64,000 nucleotides of DNA from NCBI GenBank assembly GCA_023957155.1, contig JAMLHK010000010.1, positions 1 to 64,000 on the forward strand. Reading direction: 5' to 3'. Both the position numbers and the translations under genes were made by a program. Under the pieces are notes generated by a model. That model was not told where the DNA came from, made no database searches, and was given only the letters and a program-made list of their open reading frames with translations. How positions within the stretch are numbered: position 1 is the first letter of the stretch; each line of letters begins with the position of its first letter. Positions 10,298 to 19,460 of the stretch are shown in pieces. The DNA is from Chitinophagaceae bacterium. GTDB taxonomy: Bacteria; Bacteroidota; Bacteroidia; Chitinophagales; Chitinophagaceae.

Positions 10298-10323
10298 TCA
10301 TTTTTCTTATATTTTTAAATGAT
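10297..10323 (+). terminator. Weak hairpin after the first ceramidase-like gene
   Basis: ATCATTT at 10297-10303 pairs with AAATGAT at 10317-10323 around an AT-rich loop, directly at the stop codon. The stem is short and lacks a following T-run, so it is only a possible terminator. Confidence 0.3.
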
Positions 10324-10441
10324 CCTACAATGTCCACTGGTATTGAAAAGATAGGTCAACGGTATAGAAGTATCATCCTGTATTTTCTGGTAGCTGTTTC
10401 TGTTTCGGCCATTCTGTTTTCTTTCAGCAAACTTGAACACA

Positions 10442-10632
10442 ATGGTCAGGGGTAAAAAAGGCGTTGACATAAGGAATTCGTTGGCTGGGCCTATCAATGA
10501 AGATGCAGACTGGATGTCCGGCGTGTCGCGGCGGGTACTCACGCCAACCACACCGATGTGTGGCTGGCCTGGAATGTGGAAGATCGTATTGCTAAAGGAG
10601 TACATCGCGTAGTGAAGCAGGTGAAAAGATAA
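10442..10632 (+). pseudogene. Relic of a ceramidase-like gene: both ends kept, middle lost
   Basis: A reading frame from ATG 10442 includes WMSGVSRRVLTPTTPM, the typical N-terminal strand of the ceramidase-like family (compare AGVASAIITPGQPQWMAGYG in the upstream neighbour). One frame over it continues MWLAWNVEDRIAKGVHRVVK and stops at 10632. That tail resembles the C-terminus of the downstream ceramidase-like protein (APEVEDRLMNAVKELLKK). About 400 codons are therefore missing, and a frameshift separates the two ends. It sits between two intact family members, so the locus once carried three copies in tandem. No signal peptide is obvious. Confidence 0.65.
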
Positions 10633-10668
10633 CACCATCTTGAGTTATAGTACTTAAAATCTTCTGAT

Positions 10669-12117
10669 ATGATTATTAACCGGAACAGCAGGAGTAGAGT
10701 CCCGAAATTGTTTAGCATAATTTTTTTCATTTTCTTTTTGACCTCGCTTGAACTTTTGGCTGGTTTGCCAGCGCATATTGAATTAATAAATTCGGCTAAA
10801 GATTCAGTCCCCGGCGGATTAAGAATTTCTACGTTTGATATTGATGCCACCCCTCCTGTTGGTAATGCCTTAGCTTACGATCGGGAAATCAACAAATGGG
10901 ATTTGGGATTGCGGGCAAAGGGGGTGGTTATTCTGGGTTCAAGGCAGCCTATCGTGTTGTGTGCTGTTGACTGGATTGGGATTGCTAATGAAGGAATGGA
11001 TGAATTTAAAAATGCGCTGGCAGCAGCAGCAGGAACCACCCCTCACCGCGTTTCAGTTCATGTATTGCATTTGCACGATGCGCCATGGTATGATTCCGGT
11101 GCAGAACAAATATTGCTTGAAGCAGGGATAGACCTTGCTTCTATTCATCCGATGAGTTTTGATGGCGGGTTTGGCAGGGAGACCATCCGGCATCTTACAC
11201 AAGCGGTAAGGAGTTCATTAAACCACACTCAACCTGTAACACATGTGGGTTTGGGAGAAGCCAGGGTGGAAAGGGTTGCGTCTAACCGAAACATCTATGG
11301 CCCTGATGGGAAAGTCAGGGCTACCCGGTGGTCGTCCACCGGAGATGTTTCTTTACGTGCAGAACCTGAGGGACTGATTGACCCGATATTATCTCTTGTC
11401 AGTTTTTGGAATCAGGATAATCCGGTGGTCGTTATGAGTTATTATGCCACTCACCCACAGAGCTATTACAGAACAGGGGTAGCCAATCCCGATTTTCCCG
11501 GAGTCGCCCGGTTTTTCCGTCAGCTTGCGGTACCTGAAGCGCTGCATATTCATTTCAATGGTGCAGGCGGAAATGTCGCAGCGGGGAAATACAATGACGG
11601 GTCGCATGAAAACCGTCTCCTTCTTGCTGAACGTCTTGCTGATGGAATGAAGCGTGCATGGGAATCCACGAAAAAACAGCCTGTCACCAATGAAGATATT
11701 GACTGGGCTGTGGAGCCTGTGATTATTCCGCCTGCTGAGTATTTGTATCAATTACAGCAGGATTTATCCTTAAGTAACCAACTGCTTCTCGAAAATAATG
11801 ATAATGCAAGGAAAATGGCTTTCCTAAAGAGATGTGAGGCGGGGAAAAAATTTGACGTTGCCTGCCTGAAGTTGAAAAATGCAAGGATCTTATATATGCC
11901 GGGAGAACTGTTTGTAGAATATCAGTTGGCGGCAAAAGCAGCACGACCTGATTTGTTTGTGGCAATGGCGGCTTACGGAGATTTGGGAACAGGCTATATT
12001 GGTACTGCCAAAGCTTATGAAAAAGGGGGCTATGAAGTGAGTGAATTAGCTTCTAATGTGGCGCCGGAAGTGGAAGATCGTTTAATGAATGCGGTAAAAG
12101 AACTGTTGAAAAAGTAG
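10669..12117 (+). CDS. Second neutral/alkaline ceramidase-like secreted protein
   Basis: The 482-residue protein has a long hydrophobic signal (LFSIIFFIFFLTSLELLAG) behind a basic start. It shows the ceramidase-like N-terminal domain pattern: FDIDATPPVGNAL near residue 60, VHVLHLHDAP near residue 128 in place of the usual SHTHTGP, YYATHPQSYY near residue 260, and HFNGAGGNVAAGKY near residue 295. It is a divergent subfamily, because the metal-site histidines are arranged as HLHDAP and THPQ. It is probably periplasmic. The genes run in one direction with the first ceramidase-like gene, the DUF1080 relic and the glycosidase-like gene, which suggests a shared role in degrading a glycoconjugate. 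Confidence 0.8.
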   Translation: MIINRNSRSRVPKLFSIIFFIFFLTSLELLAGLPAHIELINSAKDSVPGGLRISTFDIDATPPVGNALAYDREINKWDLGLRAKGVVILGSRQPIVLCAVDWIGIANEGMDEFKNALAAAAGTTPHRVSVHVLHLHDAPWYDSGAEQILLEAGIDLASIHPMSFDGGFGRETIRHLTQAVRSSLNHTQPVTHVGLGEARVERVASNRNIYGPDGKVRATRWSSTGDVSLRAEPEGLIDPILSLVSFWNQDNPVVVMSYYATHPQSYYRTGVANPDFPGVARFFRQLAVPEALHIHFNGAGGNVAAGKYNDGSHENRLLLAERLADGMKRAWESTKKQPVTNEDIDWAVEPVIIPPAEYLYQLQQDLSLSNQLLLENNDNARKMAFLKRCEAGKKFDVACLKLKNARILYMPGELFVEYQLAAKAARPDLFVAMAAYGDLGTGYIGTAKAYEKGGYEVSELASNVAPEVEDRLMNAVKELLKK

Positions 12118-12139
12118 TACAAACTTTAAAAAATAAATT

Positions 12140-12573
12140 ATGAAACAATTGAAATTTCCGTCTTTCATCCCAATGTTTGCAGTTTTCTTTTTATTATCCT
12201 GCTCAGATGGATCGAAAAAAACAGATTCAGAAGATACAACCCCGGTCAATGCTTCAGATGACGGATGGGTGAGTCTTTTCAACGGAAAGGATCTTGCAGG
12301 ATGGCAGGTGTGCGAAGGTACGGCGCCCTATATTGTTGAGGATGGAGAAATCGTGGGCACCACGGCTCCAGATAACCCCAACGGTATGCTGTGTACGGTT
12401 GACACTTTCAGCAACTTTATTTTGGTAGATTCTTTGGACTCCAATGGGTTTGTCGGATTCCAGGTTCATCAAAGTTCAGGCGACTGGTACAATTCGGGAA
12501 TATCCGGATAAAAGTATTGGATGGATCATTCTCGAAATTCGATAAGATTTTAGGACTCAAACCGCCTGGCTAA
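12140..12573 (+). pseudogene. Relic of a DUF1080 (3-keto-disaccharide hydrolase-like) lipoprotein gene
   Basis: The start encodes a lipoprotein signal (FFLLSCSDGS) and the DUF1080 opening WVSLFNGKDLAGWQ. After SNFIL it jumps to GFVGFQVHQS, which belongs near the end of the domain. The frame then stops at 12511. In another frame the expected C-terminus continues as RNIRIKVLDGSFSKFDKI and ends at TAA 12571-12573. The gene has therefore lost roughly 100 internal codons and also shifted frame. Intact members are near 230-270 residues. The relic lies 22 bp behind the ceramidase-like gene. Confidence 0.75.
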
Positions 12574-12624
12574 TTGTGTGAATGCCGGTTGTGGAAGATT
12601 TTTTAATATTATATACTTCAAGCA

Positions 12625-14871
12625 GTGAATACAGAATCAAATCCCAAAAATGTGAACCGTAGATCTTTTATCGGATTAAGCGGTTCCTTCTTAGCAGGCT
12701 GGACATTATTGCCCCAATCCGCCATCAGCGGCTTTGATAGAAAGCGGGGGAAGGAAGGACCGGTGAATAGTTTTTTAGGTAATTCAGCATTGCCCGGCAA
12801 AAGATGGTGGGAAAAAGAACCGTTGCGGATCGTGGAATTAGAGGAAGGCTATGAATTTGGAGAGAAAGCATCCTTGTTAGACAGGCTGGGTGCAAATATG
12901 GAACACCTTACTACTTTTAAGGATACTTCTCCCGGCACTTCATTTTTATACAATCACCATCTTTTCACCGGGAAAGGAGTTGACCTCGACTCTTTAGCCG
13001 GATATTTAAATGAAGTCCAAAAAAACATTAAAGTAATCATCTATTATAATGTACATGCAATATTGTTTTCCTATGCAAATGAGCATCCGGAATGGCAGCA
13101 GATTAAGGATGATGGCAATCCGGTTGACCAGATTTACGAAATAGACTCTTCCTTTTGTATCAATAGCCCCTGGCGGGAAGAAGTATTTGATACTTTAAAA
13201 AAGCTTTCTGCCTATAAAATTGATGGTGTGTTTTATGACGGGCCTATATTTTTTTCAAACACCTGTTATTGTGATAGCTGCAGAAAATTATTCAAAGAAA
13301 AATACAAGAAGGAGATACCGCTCAAAACAAAAATGGCTTCCACGCGTTCGGGAGCCGCCTGGAGGGAGCTGGTGGAATTTCAGTCAGACAGTATTGCCCG
13401 CTTTTTAAAAGACTCCAATGATATTTTGAAGAAAGTAAGCCCGGGCTGTCTTTTTTATATGAATGGCAGTACACTTGGACCTACGTGGCCAACCGGCAGG
13501 GATAACCGAAAGATTATTAGAGAATCCGATATTTTGGGAGCGGAGGGAGGATTCCTGTATGGAGCCTTAACGGAGCCGATATATAAGCCGGGGGCTGTGG
13601 CTAAATTACTGGAAGCGCAGGCCGGTGGGAAGCCAACGGTTATTTTTAATGCTGCCAAACAGGGTCCCTGGGCTATATCAATGCTTGCAGCCGGAGAAAT
13701 TAATATTCTTTACAGCCAGACTATTACTCACCAGGCTAATGTATGGCTTGCAGTATGCGATGATCCCGATGCTCATGGGGAAGAAATGGAGGTGATTGAA
13801 AAATACAACCGTTTTATCAGGCGGAATCCTGAACCGTTTATGAATACGGTTTCCGCAGCAAAGATCGCCTTAGTATGGCCCCAGGAAGGAAGTAATTATT
13901 ATGGCGGTTCCTCCGTTCCTTTAACCGATTTTACCAAAGCGATGAGCGCGCAAAAGGCCGGGAACCTGACCGGTGAATTTTATGGATTCTATGAGGCGCT
14001 TTCAAGAGCACACTTCCCGTTTGATGTAATAGATGAAGTGTCGCTTCAAAATGATTTGGAAAAGTATGAACTTATTATTTTGCCCAATACCCCCTGTTTT
14101 AGTAAAGATCAGATTGAGCGAATAAGAAATTTTGTGGAGAATGGAGGAAATCTTATTTCCACCTTTGAAACTTCACATTATAATGAGGACGGCGGTAAAC
14201 TCACTAATTTTCAATTGAATGATGTTTTCGGAATAGAAAGCTCCGGTGATATTTTTGGACCTCTGAATCATGATTATGTGGCTGTAAAGGAAGAGCGCAG
14301 GGTTTCGTTGAAAGGCATCAGGCAGAAATTATTATACGCCCCGGCTTACGGAATGAAGATCAAAACCGGTCCGGCAACAATAGCGCCTCTGTTTTTTTGT
14401 AAACCTCTGCCGGGAAGTTATGCGGGTATTCCGGATGAGTCGGTTTTTCCCTTTCTCATTGAAAATGAATTTGGGAAAGGTAAGTCGGTTTATTTTGCAG
14501 GCAGTTTTGGGGACTCCCTGAACAAATTCCAATTTCCTGAGTATTACCGGATAGTGGCAAACCTGGCAGCCGATTTAAGTACACAGGTTATTGAAGTACA
14601 AAATACGCCCTCTTCAGTGGAGGTAAGCCTAAGAAAAAAGGGGAATTTAATTTTCCTTTATTTAATCAACTTTACTTCTGATATGAGGAGACCGATACAA
14701 CAAATAATCACATGCACGAACTTAAAAATCCGGGTATTGATTAGTGAAAAAGTGAAAAGTGTTAAAACGCTCTGGATGGAAAAGAAAATTGAATTTACTC
14801 AAAGGGGGAATTCGGTTGATTTCGTTTTGCCGGCTGTTGATGCCTATGAGGTGGTTGAAATTAAGATATAG
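12625..14871 (+). CDS. Secreted glycoside-hydrolase-like protein with beta-galactosidase trimerisation-type domain
   Basis: The GTG at 12625 begins a 748-residue protein with a twin-arginine-type signal (NRRSFIGLSGSFLAGW). Residues 70-380 fit the hypothetical glycosyl hydrolase 6 (alpha-amylase-like barrel) family, with IDGVFYDGPIFF and a CYCDSC cysteine cluster near residue 215, as in related enzymes. Residues 460-560 resemble the glutamine-amidotransferase-like trimerisation domain of GH42 enzymes (IILPNTPCFSKDQIERIRNF). It likely acts on a plant or host glycan in the periplasm. The substrate is unknown. It ends the ceramidase-like gene group. Confidence 0.7.
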   Translation: MNTESNPKNVNRRSFIGLSGSFLAGWTLLPQSAISGFDRKRGKEGPVNSFLGNSALPGKRWWEKEPLRIVELEEGYEFGEKASLLDRLGANMEHLTTFKDTSPGTSFLYNHHLFTGKGVDLDSLAGYLNEVQKNIKVIIYYNVHAILFSYANEHPEWQQIKDDGNPVDQIYEIDSSFCINSPWREEVFDTLKKLSAYKIDGVFYDGPIFFSNTCYCDSCRKLFKEKYKKEIPLKTKMASTRSGAAWRELVEFQSDSIARFLKDSNDILKKVSPGCLFYMNGSTLGPTWPTGRDNRKIIRESDILGAEGGFLYGALTEPIYKPGAVAKLLEAQAGGKPTVIFNAAKQGPWAISMLAAGEINILYSQTITHQANVWLAVCDDPDAHGEEMEVIEKYNRFIRRNPEPFMNTVSAAKIALVWPQEGSNYYGGSSVPLTDFTKAMSAQKAGNLTGEFYGFYEALSRAHFPFDVIDEVSLQNDLEKYELIILPNTPCFSKDQIERIRNFVENGGNLISTFETSHYNEDGGKLTNFQLNDVFGIESSGDIFGPLNHDYVAVKEERRVSLKGIRQKLLYAPAYGMKIKTGPATIAPLFFCKPLPGSYAGIPDESVFPFLIENEFGKGKSVYFAGSFGDSLNKFQFPEYYRIVANLAADLSTQVIEVQNTPSSVEVSLRKKGNLIFLYLINFTSDMRRPIQQIITCTNLKIRVLISEKVKSVKTLWMEKKIEFTQRGNSVDFVLPAVDAYEVVEIKI

Positions 14872-14947
14872 GGAGAAGCCCGGCTTTTTTTAGTTTCTTC
14901 TCTTTATTTCCATTTAGCGCGTAACGAATGCTTCCACCCATTAATGC

Positions 14948-14980
14948 GAGAAGCCGGAAAGTTCTGTTTCCCGGCTTCTC
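14948..14980. terminator. Hairpin between convergent genes
   Basis: GAGAAGCCGG at 14948-14957 pairs perfectly with CCGGCTTCTC at 14971-14980 around a 13-nt loop, in the 131-bp space between two convergent genes. A partial copy (GAGAAGCCCGGC followed by seven T) lies at 14873-14891. Together they probably end transcription from both sides. Confidence 0.6.
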
Positions 14981-15002
14981 ACGTGATATAAAAACTTTAA
15001 TA

Positions 15003-15980
15003 TTATCCGAAAATACCGCCCTTCTTAAGGGTTACAGCGCCTTCGCCAATCCTGAAGCCATTTTGATACACCTCCACCTTGTAAGTACCCGTTTTATATT
15101 TGTCAACCTGCTTCAGGTCAAAACTCACATTTTTTCGTTTGCCCTGCTCATAATCAATAGACACTTTGTTGGTGAATTCCTTATCACCGTCGTCCCGCGT
15201 GTTAACGGTACCAGAGCCCAGTCCTTCTTCTTTCACTACCGTTCCATCGGGATCGGTAACGATGACATAAAGATCTTTGGTGCCGGTTGTCGCCAGGCGG
15301 TTTTCCACGTCAAAAGAAACCCTTAGTTTGTCGGCTTTTTTTGCTTTTGAGGTTTCTTTTTCTTTCCCACTTTTCTTTTCGTTGATAGCGGTAAGATAGA
15401 AGTTGGAAGCATTCAGCGTAGAGCCTACGTCCACTTTGCCGGTCAGGTCTTTATTTTCCGTAACGGTGGTCTCCAGCGTTTCGGTCAATTGTTGCTTCTC
15501 GGTGGTCAGTTGCTCCTTATCGGCTGTCAATTGCCTGTTTTCCCCCTGCAGCCGCTCTATCTCCTGAACGTATTCTTCGATCTTACCATTGAGCTGGTTG
15601 ATCAGCTTCCTGGCTTCTGCGAGATCCGCTGCGCTGGCGTTTTGCTTGCTGATCAGGGTTTTGATCCTGCTTCGCATGGCAGCCACGTCTTTATCACGGG
15701 TTTTAACCAGGCTGTCGAGGTTTGCGTTTTCCGAAGTCAGCTTATCCAGCCGGATTTCAGCGGCCTGGTAATCCGTTGCCAGCTGGTTCCTTACCGAATC
15801 CAGGGAAGCGAACTGAACATCCTTTTGTTGAATTACTTCCTTGGTTTTACTTTTATCATAAATAATATAGCCCCATGTGCCTAATAATGCGGCAATTAAA
15901 ATACCGTATATTATACCCCGGTTGTCTTTTTTGGGTAATTGCGGTTGATTTGAGGCGGAGGGATAATTTGAAGCGCTCAT
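15003..15980 (-). CDS. Membrane-anchored coiled-coil protein of unknown function
   Basis: The 325-residue protein has a short polar N-terminus, one membrane helix (IIYGILIAALLGTWGYIIY, about residues 24-42), a long coiled coil (about residues 50-180, with repeated QLTADKEQLTTEK-like heptads) and a C-terminal beta-sandwich-like domain (about residues 190-325, SFDVENRL...DLYVIVTDPDG). The topology suggests an inner-membrane anchor with a periplasmic rod and head. Similar proteins are conserved in Chitinophagaceae and lack a known role. It is single, divergent from the exonuclease gene and convergent with the glycosidase gene. Confidence 0.7.
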   Translation of the reverse strand: MSASNYPSASNQPQLPKKDNRGIIYGILIAALLGTWGYIIYDKSKTKEVIQQKDVQFASLDSVRNQLATDYQAAEIRLDKLTSENANLDSLVKTRDKDVAAMRSRIKTLISKQNASAADLAEARKLINQLNGKIEEYVQEIERLQGENRQLTADKEQLTTEKQQLTETLETTVTENKDLTGKVDVGSTLNASNFYLTAINEKKSGKEKETSKAKKADKLRVSFDVENRLATTGTKDLYVIVTDPDGTVVKEEGLGSGTVNTRDDGDKEFTNKVSIDYEQGKRKNVSFDLKQVDKYKTGTYKVEVYQNGFRIGEGAVTLKKGGIFG

Positions 15981-16018
15981 AAAGGTTATTTTTTTTTGAT
16001 TTATGCAAATTTAAGAAA

Positions 16019-16747
16019 ATGATACACCAGATAAACTTAGCGAATTTACTGATTATTGATATCGAAACGGTGCCCGGAGTGCCTGATTTTCAACAGTTAC
16101 CGGATAACTGGCAGGAACTCTGGCGAAACAAGATATCCAAAAACGTGCCAGAAAATATTCCCCCCGCCGAATCGTATCATGATAGGGCGGGGATCCTGGC
16201 CGAATTTGGAAAGATCGTTTGTATCTCCACCGGCTTTTTCTATAACGATCCGAATGGTGATTTATGTTTTAAACTGAAATCTTTTAGCGGGGATGATGAA
16301 GCGGAACTATTACTGGCATTTGCCGGTTTGCTGGATACTTTTCGCGCCAAAAGAGGCAATTTTTCCGTGGCTGGCCACAATCTTAAGGAATTTGACATTC
16401 CTTATATCTGCCGCCGGATGCTGGTACAAAACATCCCGCTTCCGGAATTTTTACAATTGAGCGGTAAAAAACCCTGGGAAACCGGGATGATAGATACGAT
16501 GGAATTATGGAAGTTTGGCGATTTTAAAAACTATGTATCCCTAAATTTGCTGGCTGCGGCTTTAGGGATCGCTACGCCGAAAGACGATATTGACGGCAGT
16601 AAGGTGAGAGAAGTGTATTATGAGGAAAAAGATCTGAAACGCATCGTAACCTATTGTCAGAAAGATGTGGTTACGGTAGCCAACATTATCCTGCGGTTCA
16701 GGAATCAACCCTATCTGGACGAGAAAAATATTACCATAGTGGAATGA
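16019..16747 (+). CDS. Predicted 3'-5' exonuclease related to the PolB exonuclease domain
   Basis: The 242-residue protein begins with LLIIDIETVPG, the ExoI motif (Asp-x-Glu) of DEDD exonucleases. It continues with a Exo II-like segment near residue 119 (AGHNLKEFDIPYICRR), and ends with YCQKDVVTVANI, which supplies the Exo III tyrosine/aspartate. The length matches the stand-alone PolB_exo2 family. It likely trims single-stranded DNA or RNA in the cytoplasm; the physiological substrate is unknown. It is followed after 54 bp by holA in the same direction. Confidence 0.85.
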   Translation: MIHQINLANLLIIDIETVPGVPDFQQLPDNWQELWRNKISKNVPENIPPAESYHDRAGILAEFGKIVCISTGFFYNDPNGDLCFKLKSFSGDDEAELLLAFAGLLDTFRAKRGNFSVAGHNLKEFDIPYICRRMLVQNIPLPEFLQLSGKKPWETGMIDTMELWKFGDFKNYVSLNLLAAALGIATPKDDIDGSKVREVYYEEKDLKRIVTYCQKDVVTVANIILRFRNQPYLDEKNITIVE

Positions 16748-16801
16748 CCGGTGCGCCGTGCCGGTTAAAAATTTATACCTGCTGTTGTTCAATTTATACT
16801 G

Positions 16802-17800
16802 ATGAGTGTTGAAAAAATTATTAAAGATTGGAAGCAAAAGAAGTTCAGTCCGGTTTACTGGCTGGAAGGAGATGAGAATTTTTATATTGACCGCCTCGTT
16901 GATTATGCCGAAAAGCATATTCTCAGCGAGTCGGAAGCCGGCTTTAATCTCTCTGTTTTTTATGGAAAGGATGCCCATTGGGCAGAGCTGATCAATGCCT
17001 GCAGGCGCTATCCCATGTTTGCCGAACGGCAGGTAGTGATATTGAAGGAGGCCCAGCAAATGCGCGATATAGACAAGTTGGATGCCTATGTGGAACGTCC
17101 GCTGAGCTCCACGGTTCTTGTAGTGGCGTATAAAGAAAAGAAACGGGATGGAAGAACCCGGTTGTCCAAATTGCTGAAGCAACATGCCGAAGTGCTCACC
17201 ACCCAAAAAATGTATGACAGCCAGTTGCCTGAATGGATCACCGCGCAGGTACAAAAAAAAGGCTTCGAAATCAAACATAAAGCCGTTATGTTGTTGATCG
17301 AACATATCGGCAATGATATCAGTCGTATCAACAACGAAATAGATAAGCTGTCGCTCAACCTGGGAACCGGCAAAACCATCACCGAAGAACATATTGAACA
17401 GTTTGTAGGCATCAGCAAGGAATACAATGTTTTTGAGCTCCAGGAAGCGCTGCAGCGCAAGGATGCCGCGAAGGCGATCCGTATCATACAATACTTTGGA
17501 GCCAACCCCAAATCCGCTCCTATTCAAATGGTGTTGCCCGCCCTCTATGCTTTTTTCAGCAAAGTGTATCAGCTTTTTGGGATACGGTCGAAGGATGAAA
17601 ACGCTATTGCTAATGCATTGGGCGTCCGTCCTTTCCATGTAAAAAACTATCTGCTTGCCGGGAAGAATTATGGTTTCGAAGGAACGGAGCAGGTACTGCT
17701 GCTGTTGCATCAGTATAACCTGCGCAGCGTAGGCATCAAAGACGCGGGCACGGAAGACGCATCATTGATGAAAGAGATGGTAGTGAAAATGATGCAATAA
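16802..17800 (+). CDS. holA: DNA polymerase III subunit delta
   Basis: The 332-residue protein matches the clamp-loader delta subunit. It starts with KKFSPVYWLEGDENFYIDRL, the N-terminal signature in which family members have a degenerate P-loop. It continues through a RecA-like domain (VVAYKEKKRDGRTRL) and the helical lid (LLIEHIGNDISRINNEIDKL) to a C-terminal collar domain. Delta opens the beta sliding clamp during replication. The length is typical. An intrinsic hairpin follows the stop codon. Confidence 0.92.
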   Translation: MSVEKIIKDWKQKKFSPVYWLEGDENFYIDRLVDYAEKHILSESEAGFNLSVFYGKDAHWAELINACRRYPMFAERQVVILKEAQQMRDIDKLDAYVERPLSSTVLVVAYKEKKRDGRTRLSKLLKQHAEVLTTQKMYDSQLPEWITAQVQKKGFEIKHKAVMLLIEHIGNDISRINNEIDKLSLNLGTGKTITEEHIEQFVGISKEYNVFELQEALQRKDAAKAIRIIQYFGANPKSAPIQMVLPALYAFFSKVYQLFGIRSKDENAIANALGVRPFHVKNYLLAGKNYGFEGTEQVLLLLHQYNLRSVGIKDAGTEDASLMKEMVVKMMQ

Positions 17801-17806
17801 AAAATA

Positions 17807-17836
17807 ATAGCCCCGGTAAATTTTACCAGGGGCTAT
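17807..17836 (+). terminator. Intrinsic hairpin after holA
   Basis: ATAGCCCC at 17807-17814 pairs with GGGGCTAT at 17829-17836, and GGTAAA pairs with TTTACC inside it, giving a near-continuous stem. On the minus strand it is followed by a TTATTTTTTATT stretch, so it can also serve the convergent cytochrome gene. Confidence 0.75.
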
Positions 17837-17902
17837 CGTGATCTTTTATAATGACAGACAATCTTGCTTCCTCCGCTATTCAAAGCGCCGGATAAAATAC
17901 AA

Positions 17903-18328
17903 TTAGCGATTGGGTGGGGGCGGAAGCGTTATCTTACTTTCGGGGTGCACTTTCCCGTTGTGACAGGTAATACAGGTAATTGCCGCAACGTCTTCGCCTC
18001 CGGATTGGTTGAAATATTTCTTGTTGATCTTGGCCGTCATACGGATCATGTGGCGGGCCGTGGTTTTTTCCGGCTTTTCATCACTGGCAAAATCCAGTTT
18101 CTTGGGATCTGTTTTAGCCGGAGCATGGCAATGGTTGCATTTCACGCCCAGGGAAACGTTAAAACCCTTCATGATCTTTTCCAGTTCTTCATGACTGATA
18201 TCTTTGGGAAGCACTTTAAGATTAGGTTTGGGTCCTTTGTCTTTAACGGTAGTGGCTGCAACGCCTACCAGCAGGATAAAACATAAGCCGGCGCCTGCCA
18301 GAAGCTTTTTCTTTTGAAATTGAAACAT
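17903..18328 (-). CDS. Di-CxxCH c-type cytochrome (reaction-centre cytochrome-like)
   Basis: The start at 18328 gives a signal anchor (MFQFQKKKLLAGAGLCFILL); the longer frame to 18400 adds an unlikely leader. The mature part holds two heme-attachment motifs, CNHCH near residue 65 and CITCH near residue 117, plus histidine and methionine residues (ARHMIRM) that could act as axial ligands. The family resembles the cytochrome subunit of photosynthetic reaction centres but occurs widely in non-photosynthetic Bacteroidota as a small periplasmic electron carrier. It ends with a proline-rich tail (LPPPPNR). Confidence 0.85.
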   Translation of the reverse strand: MFQFQKKKLLAGAGLCFILLVGVAATTVKDKGPKPNLKVLPKDISHEELEKIMKGFNVSLGVKCNHCHAPAKTDPKKLDFASDEKPEKTTARHMIRMTAKINKKYFNQSGGEDVAAITCITCHNGKVHPESKITLPPPPNR

Positions 18329-18485
18329 GGCAACTGATTTTTGGGTAAAGTAAAGTATTCTTTTGATGATATAGCAATTTTTTTTACAAAACGATGACAA
18401 AAAATTAGAAGTTTGTATTTTCTATGTGGGCGTTGCCATGGACACGAAACGCCAGGTTACGGATTATAAATTCAAAATTTGAAGT

Positions 18486-19433
18486 ATGACAAAAGATAAG
18501 ATCCTGGTAATAGGCGCTTCCGGACAAATCGGCGTTGAACTGACCCTGGCTTTGCGGAAAATCTATGGCAACGCCCAGGTGGTGGCGTCTGATCTGAGGG
18601 AAGAGAATGAATTGTTGAAAGGAACAGGGCCTTATGTTTCCCTGGATGTGATGAACAAGGAGATGTTGCATGTGCAGGTGATCCGGCAGAATATCACCCA
18701 GATTTATCTGCTGGCGGCGATCCTGTCGGCCACGGGCGAAAAAAATCCGGGGCTGGCCTGGCATCTGAATACCCAAAGCCTGTTGAATGTACTGGATATT
18801 GCCCGGGAAGAGCAGGTGCAAAAGGTATATTGGCCCAGCAGCATCGCCGTGTTTGGTCCCACCTCTCCCAAACAAAACTGTCCCCAGCAAACCATCATTG
18901 AGCCGGTGACGGTTTACGGGATCAGTAAATTTGCCGGGGAATTCTGGTGCAACTATTACAACCATCGTTTTGGCGTTGACGTTAGGAGTCTTCGCTACCC
19001 GGGACTGATCAGTTATAAATCCTCCCCGGGTGGTGGCACTACCGATTATGCCGTAGAAATTTTCAACGAAGCGCTGGAGTCAGAAAAATACACCAGTTTC
19101 CTCGCTGCCGGTACAAGACTGCCCATGATGTACATGCCGGATGCCATCCGGGCTACAATTGAGGTGATGGAAGCGCCTGCAGACCGTATTTCCATAAGAA
19201 CTTCCTATAACCTTGCAGCCATCAGTTTTTCGCCCGCGGAAATAGCCGCGGAAATAAGAAGACATCTTCCTGATTTTGCCATTCAATATCAGCCCGACTA
19301 CCGGCAGGACATTGCCAACAGTTGGCCGCAGAGTATTGACGATCAGGTGGCGCGGAGGGATTGGGGATGGAAGCATCAATATGAATTGCCTGAAATTACG
19401 GCCGATATGCTGCTGAACCTCCGGCAGCACTAA
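18486..19433 (+). CDS. NAD-dependent epimerase-type L-threonine 3-dehydrogenase
   Basis: The 315-residue extended SDR protein has the nucleotide-binding loop GASGQIG at residues 9-15, a catalytic serine/threonine in YWPSSIAVFG, and YGISKFAGE (Tyr-x-x-x-Lys). The segments LDVMNKE, PGLAWHLN and YPGLISYKSSPGGGTTDYAV are characteristic of the UDP-galactose-epimerase-like threonine dehydrogenases of Bacteroidota. It would oxidise L-threonine to 2-amino-3-ketobutyrate in the cytoplasm. No glycine C-acetyltransferase gene is adjacent. A TlpA-like gene follows 27 bp later. Confidence 0.85.
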   Translation: MTKDKILVIGASGQIGVELTLALRKIYGNAQVVASDLREENELLKGTGPYVSLDVMNKEMLHVQVIRQNITQIYLLAAILSATGEKNPGLAWHLNTQSLLNVLDIAREEQVQKVYWPSSIAVFGPTSPKQNCPQQTIIEPVTVYGISKFAGEFWCNYYNHRFGVDVRSLRYPGLISYKSSPGGGTTDYAVEIFNEALESEKYTSFLAAGTRLPMMYMPDAIRATIEVMEAPADRISIRTSYNLAAISFSPAEIAAEIRRHLPDFAIQYQPDYRQDIANSWPQSIDDQVARRDWGWKHQYELPEITADMLLNLRQH

Positions 19434-19460
19434 GTTTCGTATTTTTGTTTTAAAAGAAGG

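Noticed and set aside
16562-17710. Long minus-strand open frame opposite holA
   Set aside because: It is a mirror frame of the exonuclease and holA genes, with Phe/Gly/Ile-rich composition and no family motif.
18405-18965. Minus-strand frame opposite the threonine dehydrogenase
   Set aside because: It lies antisense to a clear SDR gene and has no recognisable domain.
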